Shown here in pieces: positions 45,288 through 56,042 of a DNA stretch of 64,000 bases (within the stretch, counting starts at the first letter, position 1; the number at the start of each line of letters is the position of its first letter). The translations under genes were made by a program, and so were the position numbers. The DNA lies in NCBI GenBank assembly GCA_037903475.1, contig JBAJFG010000039.1, positions 620,001 to 684,000 of the forward strand. The letters are read 5' to 3'. The DNA is from Ancylostoma caninum. Lineage: Eukaryota; Nematoda; Chromadorea; Rhabditida; Ancylostomatidae. The notes under the pieces are model-generated. The model searched no databases, was not told the origin of the DNA, and saw only the letters and a program-made list of their open reading frames with translations.

Positions 45288-47719
45288 CTAGCCGACCGAG
45301 CTGAACACTCCAGTGGTTCCAAATCCGAGGAGATCGCTTGCCATTCTTGCACAGGTATCCATGAAGTTCTGGATATTCATCTATAATTGCACCACCCCCT
45401 TAGAGCGCAGCAGAGCACAGTGCTAAGGCCAAGAATGGTTTCGGGGGAATGGTTGAAGCTATATTCAAACGGAGTTTACTTGCAAATTCGTCGATATTCC
45501 TCGTTATTCTTTCACAAGAATCACTGGTATCTATAGCTTCATGCAGAAAGAAGTACATCAACTGTACTTGAACCTTGATAATGGGATATGTAAGTAGAGG
45601 TACAGTCGGGTCCGGCAGCCACTGCAAATGGGCGCTGGCGGGCGCCGGCCGCCGCCACCCTCCGGCGCCCCGGTATTAATGAGCTATAAATCACTCGAGC
45701 TTGGGAGAAAGCGAAGAAAAATACAATTTTAGTCCATAGTAGACATAGTGCAGTGGATATGTTAAGGCTATAAAGCAGGGGACCATTTTCACAGCTTTCA
45801 CGTTTTTTCATCTTTGTGATTTTCATGGGGAAAGATTTCTGAATACACAATGAGCGAAGCCAACTCTTCCATTTTCTGCTATAGTACACTGCTTACAAAA
45901 AAGGCCGTTATTCTTCAGTAGATGGACACAGTACTTCAGTTATCCCGTCTGAATAATAAAGCTCATCCAATTCGGGATCCTCAGAAATAATTAAAATCCG
46001 TATAAATTGTTCCATATTCATTGCGAAGTAGTTCTACCGCTGTCATTTATCTTTCGTGGAGCAGGCCTTTACGGCGGAGTTACTCTCTCCCGTTTCCCTC
46101 AACTTTGAAAAAGTGGTTCTTCACTATTACTTACACTGCGATAGTGTCGCGCCCGGTCCGGGCGTCGGTGGTAGCACCCGAGCCGGACACGACAAAAGAG
46201 GGTTTTACCTGAATCCACAAGGCTACTAGAGGGTAGTACCGCGGCGCCGAGAAACAGTGGGCTCGTAAGCCAGCGGGCAAAGTGTGAGAGGCCTACTACC
46301 CTAAGCGAGCGGCAAGCGGGCGCGAGCGTAAGCTTAGCGAACTTAGCGTAGACTGCCTGGAACCTTAACCGAGACGATCCTAGAGCCTAGCACATAACTA
46401 GTGTCCTTCAACCGGACATTACCAGATATGGATGATCTTCGCATGTTCTTTCTTCTTCACACCATTACACCAAGTAAACAGCCACCTTCATATTCCCCAT
46501 CAAATATGACATCAATACAATAATAAAGCTAAACCACAAGATGGAATCGGGTCAAGTCATAAACCGGCCTGATGGACACGCGCGGCGCCTGGCAAGATCG
46601 TGACAGCGGCTCGACATGATCTTCTGGAGCATCGACTTGGCGATCGTGGAATCCATCATCATCGAACGGCAGGACGGCGACCAGCATCTTCGTTGGAACC
46701 ATGGGCCATTGCGGCTGAGCGGCGCGGAGTCGACTGAGCGGACGGACGAACGCGAATGCGAAGTGAAGTGCAGTGGAGAGGACCCATGTGGTGGAACGGG
46801 CCGTATTTATACCGTTTTGGGCAGTGGGCGTGGCCAGTCAGCGGCGTACTCCGCGAGTGAATACGGCTGAGAGTGAGCGCGCACCGCGGACTTCGTTGCA
46901 GGACCAGTTGACGTTGGTCGAAGGCGTCCTTTGAAAGGAAGTCGTGGCGGACAGTCACGACAGATAGGGACAGATTGCAATCTGCCGCTCAAACCACTGA
47001 GCCATCCGGGCTACTTTTTATGTTGGAGTTTGTTAGGTAACTGCAGCAGTCGTAGGCAGCATACTATATGTATTTGCAAGACGGGGGCACAGGGCAGGAT
47101 TTGATCCCCTGACCACCACATCGTCGACCATTCGCTCAACCCACTGAGCTATACGCGCACACGATGCAACGTACAAATGGTGTCCCCTATTACTTACACT
47201 TACACTTATCGTAGTTCATCCTAGAAATTTAGGTGAAAAGGGAGTTGGGTGGGGCCACTCCTGTGAAGCCTAAGCCTAAGCCTTAAACCCATTCATAAGC
47301 ATAGGGTTAGGCTTATCTACCCTGTCTACTATGGACTAAAATTGTATTTTTCTTCGCCTTCTCGCAAGCTCGAGTGTTTTATAGCTCATTAATACCGGGC
47401 GCCGGAGGATGGCGGCGGCCGGCGCCCGCCGGCGCCCATTTGCAGTGGCTGCCGGACCGGACTGTACTTGCTACAAAAAAAACTTGTGCGCTGTTTTTTA
47501 GGCTTCACTCTGATGAGTTAAACAGCAGAATCTGGGTAAGCTTAGGCTAAATATTACGCGACCAATTTATTTTCAGAATCGCCAATGGATCGCGCTCGAA
47601 TTCAGAGGAAATTCTACCAATTTACAGCAGTAATCACATCGTATTTGGGAGCCCTCTCGGAAACTCGCTGGGTTGAATCAGTAGAGCTCTTCTCGTCTCT
47701 TCCATTTTTATCATTTTAA
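45288..47719 (+). CDS. Candidate two-exon C-terminal gene fragment, unidentified
   Basis: Exon 45288-45354 (acceptor CATTCGCAG, donor GTATCC) reads LADRAEHSSGSKSEEIACHS and ends in phase 1. Exon 47577-47719 (acceptor TTATTTTCAG) starts with the two bases needed and reads SPMDRARIQRKFYQF, then TSYLGALSETRWVESVEL, ending with TAA. The join gives 69 residues with no 5' exon found. The second exon is amphipathic and has no domain I know. The intron contains the whole of composite element copy 3. A second frame in exon 2 is also open, so the call rests on phase agreement and plausible composition. Confidence 0.33.
45908..46021 (-). CDS. Small conserved ORF, copy 3 version (37 aa)
   Basis: Same length and frame as the ORF at 16975-17088, beginning MNMEQFIRI and ending PSTEE. 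Several differences from copy 1 are silent. See that entry for interpretation. Confidence 0.35.
   Translation of the reverse strand: MNMEQFIRILIISEDPELDELYYSDGITEVLCPSTEE
46145..46962 (+). mobile_element. Solo LTR (Gypsy-like), 818 bp
   Basis: It begins TGTCGCGCCCGG and ends CAGTCACGACA, that is TG...CA with short inverted ends, and is flanked by the 5-base direct repeat GATAG (46140-46144, 46963-46967). Copy 1 of the host element has the intact GCGATAGGGACAG at the corresponding site. A TATTTATA box lies near 46804. No internal retroviral-type coding sequence is present, so this is a recombined solo LTR. TGTCGCG/TGTCACG starts are common in Ty3/Gypsy LTRs; that class is inference. Its GC content is well above its surroundings. 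Confidence 0.8.
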
Positions 47720-48320
47720 TCATGAATACCTTACAAAATATTTGCATGATAAACTGCACCAACCCTAACTTCTCCTATCACAAAGCCATGTGTAAATATG
47801 TCAGAATTTCTAAGAGCATTTCAATTTCGTGTGTACCATCTAACCCGAAAGTAAGAATGAAACAAAGAAGAAGAAGGAAATGTCCTCAATCAATTGCGGA
47901 TTGTAGATGAACATCTGATAACCCGAGTAGCGAGTCTGTTGCTTTGTTGGCTGAGAAATCACTGCTCGTAGTGATTTATCGCCCAATGCATCACAATGCT
48001 ATCCAGAAAACATCGATTCCATAGCACTATGAATACAATGTTTTCTGCACTGGCACAGATAACAACTGGTACATCGAGAGATTTCAGCTGGTACATCGAG
48101 CAGACAGTTGGCAAAAGAGCAGAAGTTCAACTGATGAACTGGCAAAAGCTGCAGACATAAAAATGAATTGATCGTTTAAAGGAGTAAAGTGCCTGACACA
48201 TAAACGTACAACAAGGTTCGCGGAGAGTAATCTGGGAACGAATCAATGGAAAATCAATAAATTGATTAGAAAATGCGTGTCAAACGTCGGCTAAATATGG
48301 AGTAGGCAAAAAAGAACGGA
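47720..48320. other. Intergenic stretch, no supportable gene
   Basis: Nothing recognisable beyond short open frames. Confidence 0.5.
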
Positions 48321-48321
48321 A

Positions 48322-48526
48322 AATGGAATGAATGGATGATTGAATGGATGAATGAATGAATGAATGAATGAAGCGAATGAATGAATGAATGAATGAATGA
48401 ATGAATGAATGAATGAATGAATGAAGCGAATGAATAAATGAATAAACGAATGAATGAATGGGATGAATGAATGAATGAATGAATGGGATAAATGAATAAA
48501 TAAATAAATAAATGAGTGAATGAGTC
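48322..48526 (+). repeat. (AATG)n microsatellite, about 200 bp
   Basis: Long AATG array with occasional AAGCG and AAAT interruptions, grading into AAAT at the end. The 89- and 95-codon minus-strand frames (Ser-Phe-Ile-His repeats) are artefacts of the period. Confidence 0.95.
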
Positions 48527-49056
48527 GCTTGATCCAGTGAAGACATCAACCAATAGGAAGGATGAACGGTAGAATGAATAAGTGAAAACTTTTAAAAAAA
48601 CGGCGGAATATACATATGTACAGGTAGATGATTCAAGTAAATGCAGAAATTAATGAGTTAAAGGATGAACACCACAAATAGAAGGCTTTTAGATCCATAA
48701 ATTGTAGAATTACATTGATAAATTTGACAGCATAGTGATATATCATTTTCATTTCCACTAATTTTACAGGAACAGCCCATATTCTTTCATATCCATATAT
48801 CAATCCTAGAACCAGTTGATGTAAACTCAGTGGATAGTCTTTGTGGATGTTCACGGCGGAAGGTAATCTTATTGAAACTCGTTACTTACCTTACTTTCAA
48901 AGACTGCTTTGAGATCTCGGAGAAACTTTGGATCTGAACCGCAGAAATAATAAGCGCTTTACTGCTGAGTAAAGCTCGCCTGACATCGTCAACCAACCAA
49001 CCCGCTCCGCATCGATGTTTACGATGATTTTGAGAAGTCGTTAAGTCGTAAACCTA

Positions 49057-49409
49057 TTACAACACCGTCATTAGAGGTGGTCCTGCTCGATCAGTGATAT
49101 TTTCAGTGCGCTTCGAATATTGAAGGTTTACGAGGCAAAAACGAGGTTTTCGTACTATGTTCTGGCTTGAGAGAATTGAAGGAATGGTCTTCTCTTTTGT
49201 TTTATTTGTCATTATATTATATCTCTTTCGCATAGCTCCCAGGGCAGATTTCATGGCCGTAGGAAATGTTCCTCTAAACACATGGATATTTTGCTCTTTG
49301 AACGTCGTCTCAGTAAGTTGCCTATAATGTGCAAGAAATTTATTGTTAGGGCGATTACAAAATAAACGATACAGAGTTGTAAAGGAGAACAATCCGAGTA
49401 TAGCCGCTG
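49057..49409 (-). CDS. Candidate terminal exon of a membrane protein, unidentified
   Basis: On the minus strand the acceptor GGTTTTGTAG opens a 117-codon frame ending in TAA at 49057. It starts with a hydrophobic segment (AAILGLFSFTTLYRLF), continues with a basic, probably cytoplasmic part (TFKEQNIHVFRG, ALGAMRKRYN) and ends PPLMTVL, which resembles a PDZ-binding tail. No upstream exon could be tied to it and no family was recognised. A second possible acceptor lies inside the frame (CACATTATAG). Confidence 0.38.
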
Positions 49410-50016
49410 CTACAAAACCAGGGGAAAGTTGAAAGAAACCTCAAAATGAGTGTAAGAATGAACCAAGTCAAAATTCCATGGATCATTTCCACGATTTTCA
49501 TAAGGTATAAGTGGTGAACGGGTCGAAAATGATGCCAGAAACTTCACAGACACATTGCTGTTTTCTATTTGCTGACGTCAGTGAGGTCGTCGGATGCAGT
49601 GTTTCGAGTGCAAACTCACGTATAAAAACTGGAGTTCACATGTAGTAGATTGAATATTGATCCGTAACATGCTGACACGTCAACTACCATTGTTAGAGGA
49701 ACAGTGCACCCGAATGGGTGACTATAAACGGTATAAAAAAACACTGGGGTGGAAAACTTATAAGGGTGGGAGCAAAAATACGTAAAATTTCAAAAGTGCT
49801 GGTGAGTATAGCTTTCTGCTTTACTTTTGAAATGCTCTTCGTAATAAAAAAAATGCCTTCCAAAATAGAAGTATCCTCTAATCCTAATAAGGAAAAATGA
49901 AAAAGTAATAAATGTTGAACAGTGTACTCAAAAAGAGTACCACAACACTATTCCATCGTAGGCGACAATGAGCGACAATAAGCGAGTATGAGAGCGAAGT
50001 ACATGACTGAATACAG

Positions 50017-50194
50017 TGAAAACGAGCTGAAATTGCGCAGCCTTCGTTTGTGCAGATCGTCCACAGCTCCACTAGGTAATGAGGATTCTTTTAGGCAACC
50101 ATTGGGTGAAGCGTACAGGGTTGAAGATTACGGGACCTGGACAGCTGGTTATGACTTTGAAGTCATTCCAGATTACCATGGATCAACCAAATAG
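50017..50194 (+). CDS. Candidate terminal exon, unidentified
   Basis: After the acceptor ACTGAATACAG, a 59-codon frame reads ENELKLRSLRLCRSS, then GEAYRVEDYGTWTAGYDFEV, and stops at 50194. A canonical AATAAA follows 66 bases later (50260), a typical nematode 3' UTR length. No upstream exon was identified, so the gene is unknown. Confidence 0.33.
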
Positions 50195-50259
50195 CAGAAA
50201 ATTTCTTGTATTCCACCATGGAGCCCACAAGGAGTACGGCACCAACAGCATGCTGAGCC

Positions 50260-50265
50260 AATAAA
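50260..50265 (+). terminator. Poly(A) signal AATAAA
   Basis: It lies 66 bases after the stop of the candidate terminal exon at 50017-50194, preceded by ATGCTGAGCC and followed by AT-rich DNA. Confidence 0.4.
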
Positions 50266-50269
50266 AATT

Positions 50270-52550
50270 TAGAAAGATTAATAAATATAATAAAATAACT
50301 AAAAAGTTAATCAAGTGTTTTTTAAAGGCTTAGACTTTTAAATAAAGCTTGCTTCTGCCCAATAATTTTTAAATGGCAGTCTTAGCGTGAGGACATTAAG
50401 GTAGCAAAATAATCAGTGCTTTTTATGCACTCATTTTCAGGAAACAGTCGCTGACCTTCGACCACTCATCTCAGGGGAGATACTGGAATTGACAGCGTTA
50501 CTATAGAGATTTCTATCCATAAAACTCGAAAGGAAATATGTTTATTACTAGTATCTCTTGCTGGTATTACTAGGAGTTTTAGGTTTCCCGGACCTTGCAC
50601 CTTGGGGCTGGATACGTAGTTCACAGCTAAAATCTCGATTTCTACTAAAGCAATCAAAGCTTGTACTAAAGTCGCTGGAGATTTTTAAAAAATTGTTAGT
50701 TGTGAATTCCTTGGGAAAATCAGAGAAAAGCATAGAATATTCCTGGAAGATGCCAACAGCAACAATAGAGAATATCAGACGGAATGTACAGGGTACTACA
50801 TAACGAATGAAGCATGAACAACAATAAACCCAGATCTGGCTGTCTTGCGTGTAGTGGTAATTCTGACAAGGCATCAGGTCATGGGAAAGCTAGCAATACA
50901 TATAGTCATCTAGAACTATAGTCATTTAGAGGACCTCTGCATGACCAGGCCGGCGAAAAATATCAAGCACGAAAGGACCATTCAGAAAACAGTAAGGATC
51001 CGTTGAAGATGAAAATAGTTGTGATCAATCTGATGGCTAACTAATTACAGCACAAGAAGCCGTCACAAGCTGGAAAACAACCTGCCCACGACCGTCAGCG
51101 GGTTGTGGCCGCTGGCTGGTGGTGTTTCTGTTGTGTTGGCTTAGGCGATGGATTGGTCGGTGCTCAACGGCTGGCTGGCGCTAACGAACAGACGCCATCA
51201 CATTATTGATGATCGACATCAAACTGCTTGGCTGTACAAGTGTCCGGAAACACAGCCAGATTACCGCTTACTCCCAGTTAACCAGTCAAGAGGCTGTGGA
51301 TCGGATGGACTGCTCGAATTTGGGCTGGATGACAGGACACGCGGCGATGACGTACGGGAATGTGCCAGTGACAACTGCTCGGTGGATTTTGCATCGATGA
51401 GCTGTCATACATTGTTAGATGATGGATGGACTCACGAAAGCTGCTGCTATGAGCAGAGAAAAAACCGAGCAACAAGCGAGCGCAGCTTTTCTTGCGAATT
51501 AAATCGAATTTATTGCTGCCCGTTCATATCAAATTGTTTTATGGTGGCCGACATAAAAGTGTAAAACGGTCAAGTATAAAGCAGTTCAGGAGCGGTGCAA
51601 TTACAGCAGCATCGCAATTTTCTTCTAAAAAATACTTGCTTGGGAAGAATCTCTCGGAAACCCACAACGGGCAATTGTTACTCGAGAGGATGAAGGTGGA
51701 GGAAATGCATCTAACTAATCATGATGCCAAAAATCAGGAAAAATCAAACAAATTCAACTAATTGATAAATAATCGAGCAACCCACTCGATGAATCTTGTT
51801 GATATTGCATGAAAAAAAGGTGTTTAGTGAGAAAAAGGTCCACAGACCCTTTCCTCTATCCTTGATTTCCCCTCTTGTTCGTTCGTACCCGAGGGTTCGA
51901 ATTCAAATATCCACATAATAATTTGCTTTGGTCCTTTCTATACATATGAACATAAAATGCGTGACTTCAGGCCACAATTGTTGCATTTTTTAAACAACAT
52001 CTTTGAGCAGGGAATTATTCACAACGTTACAAACCAGAAAACGTTGCCAAAAAAGAAGTTAATGAGGTTAGTACATCATATTTAGCATCCGTCGGATACT
52101 GTTCCGCATTTCCGCCAAAAACTATTAAACGCAATCTGCGATATTCCGAAGGACAAATCCTCTAGAGCCCCCGAATCAGGACGGCGAGGAAACCGATCAT
52201 GTTTTGTAGTTCACAAAAATCGCCCATCGATTCCTCCCAAAATTATCCAGGCAACCTTCGCAAGCGATTATGCGATCATGCATGGAAACGCTTTTTTACT
52301 TAATATCGCTTCCATTTCAAAAAAACCAGGTGTTGCACAGTCGTCAGCTGCCGAGCCCGTAAGATTCCTAGTAGCATGGTATATAATACTTGGTACTTCT
52401 TTTCATGCTGGGCTGAAAAAGCTTCCCTGAAACAAATGCCCCGTGTAGGTCAGGGGGTTAGCGCGAAAGAATACGCAATGTGAGACTCGAGGGTGAGACA
52501 GACGGGACATTTGTTTCACCTTGGGTTATCTGTCGGTAATGATCGGAAGT
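50270..52550. other. Intergenic stretch with one long unexplained frame
   Basis: A 138-codon + frame at 51148-51564 is Cys- and Asp-rich but has no known domain. A second + frame through the same DNA also has long open runs. Overlapping open frames on both strands at 50548-50874 are equally unrecognised. I do not call genes here. Confidence 0.4.
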
Positions 52551-52557
52551 CTTCTTC

Positions 52558-52990
52558 TTCCTAGCGTTTTTCCCGTTTCGTAGGGGGGTCCGCTTTGCTG
52601 ATCTTTTGACGCCATATTGCCCTGTCGTGCACCTGGTCGGGATGGATCCTAACCAGCTTGAGGTCGGCGTGCAGAGTGTCAAGCCATCTTTGTTTTGGTC
52701 GTCCTTTCGGTCGCTTTCCTGGCACTTCTAGATTGAAGCCAATCCTACAGACTTTATCGCCATCGGCAAGGAGAACGTGACCGAGCCATCGCAGACGCGC
52801 CTCACGGAGCTTGTCGGCTATCGCAGCAACTCCAAATCGCTGCCGTATGTCCTGGTTGCAGAAGCGATCCAGCTGCGTAATGCCACCCATCCACCGCAGC
52901 ATGCTCATTTCCATGACGTTGATTCGGCGCTCCATTTCCTTGGTGACTGGCCAACACGCGGCACTACAGGCTTTAGACTGCGTTCATACT
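52558..52990 (-). pseudogene. 3' end of an RTE-type non-LTR retrotransposon ORF
   Basis: The minus strand reads CWPVTKEMERRINVMEMSML, then QDIRQRFGVAAIADKLREAR, LRWLGHVLLADGD, GKRPKGRPKQRWLDTL and a stop at 52561. This C-terminal block downstream of the reverse transcriptase is typical of nematode RTE elements. The similarity ends near 52990, so the endonuclease and RT domains are missing (5'-truncated, as usual for LINEs). Confidence 0.88.
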
Positions 52991-53592
52991 CGACCGACGG
53001 TGAGGGCGGTTGGTGAATAAAAGATGCATATTGACAGGCGGGACAGACGGAGCGGTCGGAATTTCCTCCGCTTGGGCGTTCAGACTTCGGTCGCTTTCAC
53101 AGCGGAAAAATACGCTAACCAAACATTTCATTAATGTAAACATGGAAGTGGGTGTAATGATCCAAGTGCTTATTGACCGGTCTATCATGAATCTAGGTTA
53201 AAAACAGCTAACCATTCATTCGCAGCTGACAGCGTCAGGCATAGTGGTGAGTTTATTCCGACCGTCTTTCCCTTATGAAAAGCAGGCGGTGAAAAAACTC
53301 TTATAAGTACTATAGAGTTTTTTCGACGCCCATAGCAATTAACAAACATTCCTGAATTTCTGGTTTCGTAACTGTCGCCGGGATCTGTCCAGATTTGGAG
53401 CCACAGTACCGAAACTCTTTATGGAGAACAATGTAGCGATCTTGCTTCATCAAATCTGTTTCCGATCGGATATTTGCCGGTGACCTTAACTTTCATTATC
53501 TTCAAGAAATAATGGAGGATCACTTGTTTGTGGATGCCATTGCTTTTTTGCAAGCTTCACTGACAGTTTTGATGCTTGCAATGGAAATAGAA

Positions 53593-53709
53593 AAAAACGC
53601 TTTTGTCGACTGGAGCGCGTTTTCCCACTGCCACCGTAATCCTCGGACGTTTCGTCTCATATATAGCGGTAGAGCTTCCGTCTAGGTCTCAAACTTGAGA
53701 TACATGCTA
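53593..53709 (+). repeat. 117-bp perfect direct repeat, left copy
   Basis: Identical base for base to 54055-54171. It begins AAAAACGCTTTTGTCGACTG and contains CATATATAGCGGTAGAG. The start-to-start distance is 462 bases. No open frame of note. Confidence 0.9.
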
Positions 53710-54054
53710 CACATACGGTTTGGACTCTAGAGAGCAAAAAACCTGGGTGGGCAAGATTTTGACCGGACCTTGCCTTTAAGCTTCTGTTAACAACCATAAA
53801 ACTATTGAGCTTGAGAGACTCACCCTACGCTCTGAAGTTTCGGCAAGAGAATGAACTCCAACCGGTATGTGAGAAAACAGATATGACTGTATACTTATGC
53901 ATGGAAGTGTAGGCTTGCTTTAACTGGTTAAGAGCATAACAGGCCGCTCCACTAATCACTACAGCGTTAGAATTTCCGACGGGATGAGCGTATTTCTGCT
54001 CGCCGAAAAAACACCGTCGGTAACGACCGATTTCTCACCGCCTAGTATGAACGC

Positions 54055-54171
54055 AAAAACGCTTTTGTCGACTGGAGCGCGTTTTCCCACTGCCACCGTA
54101 ATCCTCGGACGTTTCGTCTCATATATAGCGGTAGAGCTTCCGTCTAGGTCTCAAACTTGAGATACATGCTA
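54055..54171 (+). repeat. 117-bp perfect direct repeat, right copy
   Basis: Identical to 53593-53709; flanks differ immediately on both sides (C versus A before, T versus C after). Confidence 0.9.
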
Positions 54172-54297
54172 TAAAAAATGGTATTGGGAGAACTGAAAGT
54201 TGCGAGATTGCCAGCTGAACTCAGAATTAAATTCTGAGCAGAACTATATACATAATACTTGATCCTTTCAATCATTACCAACATGATTCAATCATTA

Positions 54298-54505
54298 CTG
54301 ACCGTGTATCTGACCACCGACGAACACGAACCCTGCACTATTGAAGTTAATGGCGTGAATCTCCCGAGATCCACTGCCTTCAAATACCTCGGTTCAATGG
54401 TCTCATGGCAGCCTTGCTCATGAGATGATCGCACGCGTTAACGCTGCATAGCTGAAGTGGCGCTCACTGACTGGTGTGCTGTGTGACAAGGGCATCCCAA
54501 TACCA
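54298..54505 (+). pseudogene. RTE-type reverse transcriptase fragment
   Basis: The + strand reads VYLTTDEHEPCTIEVNGVNL, then STAFKYLGSMVSW, and after a frameshift EMIARVNAA, a TAG where Trp is usual, LKWRSLTGVLCDKGIP. This is the connection/thumb segment of RTE reverse transcriptases. It lies in the opposite orientation to the fragment at 52.6-53.0 kb, so the two are separate insertions or a rearranged element. Confidence 0.85.
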
Positions 54506-54509
54506 TTTT

Positions 54510-55471
54510 TTATATTTCAAAAGATTTCTCACTTATTCTTAACTGCATTTCTGTCACTCCAATACCATCTAGTGTAATGTCGCATTGTTGTTCCTTATAA
54601 CAATTGCGCAGAACTTACTTTTTTGAGTTGAAGATGTTATTCCAGACTGAAGAGGAGAGCTTAGGCAATCTAACGCCTTTTTCTCAACAAGCATTAGTAG
54701 ACGACTCTTGAGCTTCTTGTTTCCTAACGCTGCTTTGTGAGTAGAATGTAATCCACAACTACGCGTTCCATGTATTTCTGCCTTTCCCGAACAAAATGTG
54801 CGACTTCTGCACCCAATTTTTGGTCCGGGGCTGCGACCCGGATAAAACCCTGTCTCATCGCCGTAGGTTAGGATTCCTCTCAGGCCACCTGATGTTGTTG
54901 CCTGAACCAGTACCGTGGCAAATTCTTTACAGCCTTGACCAAGAGAAGTATCCAGACATTCGGCTGCATTCGTTTCGGCTTTTTTTAGTTTCTTAACAGC
55001 CTGAAAATGTTGGAGATCAAGATGTTCATATCAATAGAACCAGATGCAAGTTTTAAAACCTAAAATTTAAGCGGGTCTATTTCAAAAATACTTCAAAAAT
55101 ATGTGCACATATTAAACGTTACTTAATGAACACAATTCAGTATGTTTCCTTTACCTTACAGATGAGTGCAGGAGAACACCTACTTTTATTTTTAGCTTTC
55201 GTATAAGGTTCATGCACGAAACGAAAACTGAGCACAGCACAAACTTTCAATATAACTTCAGAATCTATGAGATCTACCTTCCCGAGCGCCTCATTTGGCC
55301 ACAGACTAAAAGTTTGGCTAGAAACTAAAGCAAGGAAAAGCCAAACTGCCAGTACTGCGACGAATTCGCCATGATATAACAACTTTTATGTAAAGATACA
55401 GTGACAGAAAGCCCAGTATTCTAAAAAAAAACATGGTAAATTCTGTCATTTTTGGCGTTGTCCATTTTCAG
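54510..55471. other. Intergenic stretch, no supportable gene
   Basis: A GC-richer segment at 54796-54996 has a 66-codon + frame without a known domain. It looks repeat-derived. Confidence 0.4.
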
Positions 55472-55769
55472 GAGAGACCGAAGACGGCAGTACGGCAGTC
55501 TGGTCGAGTGGCGTTCTCCGACGGCCCTCGTCACGCACCTGATTAAACCTGTTTCTCGAGACGGCGCCAACGATAGCGATGACCGTGAAGCGATCATGCG
55601 CGATTATTATCCAACACAATCGAACTCACTCGGTCACGCCGTTGTCATTTTTCTCCCTTTCCTACTTCTTCCACTGTTTTTTCCTGCTCGCAGCTCCTTG
55701 ATCGTAATCGGAACCGGTTTTGCAAACGCCTTTTCGATCCAGGTGCATTATTCGCCCAGTTTTCATTAG
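55472..55769 (+). CDS. Candidate exon, unidentified
   Basis: After a good acceptor (GTCCATTTTCAG) a GC-rich frame reads RDRRRQYGSLVEWRSPTALV, then KPVSRDGANDSDDREAIMRD. It either continues through a hydrophobic run (VVIFLPFLLLPLFF) to a donor at 55743 or the TAG at 55769, or is split by a 50-bp pyrimidine-rich intron (55644-55693) into a second exon reading LLDRNRNRFCKRLFDP. Codon composition is unlike the AT-rich surroundings. No family was recognised and no neighbouring exon confirmed. Confidence 0.35.
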
Positions 55770-55779
55770 TGTGAATTGA

Positions 55780-56007
55780 GGAGTTTTCTTCGAGGATTTC
55801 CTGGCAAGAGAGCTGGTCTCTGCATTTTACGATGATCACTTGTGTAGGAGTTTCGCAAAGAAGTGTTTCGCGTGAGAATATCTCGTTTTTCTACTGAGGT
55901 CATTCTGCTTACACTCTCATACATGTTTCAGTGATACAAATCATGTTAATGTAAGTGAAGAATAACGACACTATGTACACTTATAATTCATAAAATATGG
56001 TATTTAC

Positions 56008-56042
<35 letters not shown>

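Larger units (their letters stand above)
45603..47464 (-). mobile_element. Composite TIR element, copy 3 (inverted, with solo LTR inside)
   Basis: Flanked by TA (45601-45602, 47465-47466); termini CAGTCGGGTCCGGCAGCC and, inverted, CAGTCCGGTCCGGCAGCC. Relative to copy 1 it is reversed: the conserved 37-codon ORF is at 46021-45908 and the tRNA-like modules and TTAGGC hairpin lie at 47160-46968 and about 47265-47310 (minus). An 818-bp insertion (46145-46962) separates the two halves, and about 190 bp of the copy 1 interval next to module 2 is missing. Confidence 0.85.

Noticed and set aside
48266..48553. 89- and 95-codon minus-strand frames made of Ser-Phe-Ile-His repeats (and a similar + frame at 3847-4071)
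   Set aside because: They are the translation of a tetranucleotide microsatellite, which is open in all frames.
51148..51564. 138-codon + frame as a secreted Cys-rich protein
   Set aside because: No signal peptide, no recognisable Cys pattern, and another frame through the same DNA is similarly open; no splice or poly(A) context.
52441..52512. tRNA-like sequence (CCCGTGTAGGTCAGGGGG...AGACGGG)
   Set aside because: Ends can pair and a box A-like word is present, but there is no box B and no closed cloverleaf; it is probably the 3' flank of the RTE fragment.
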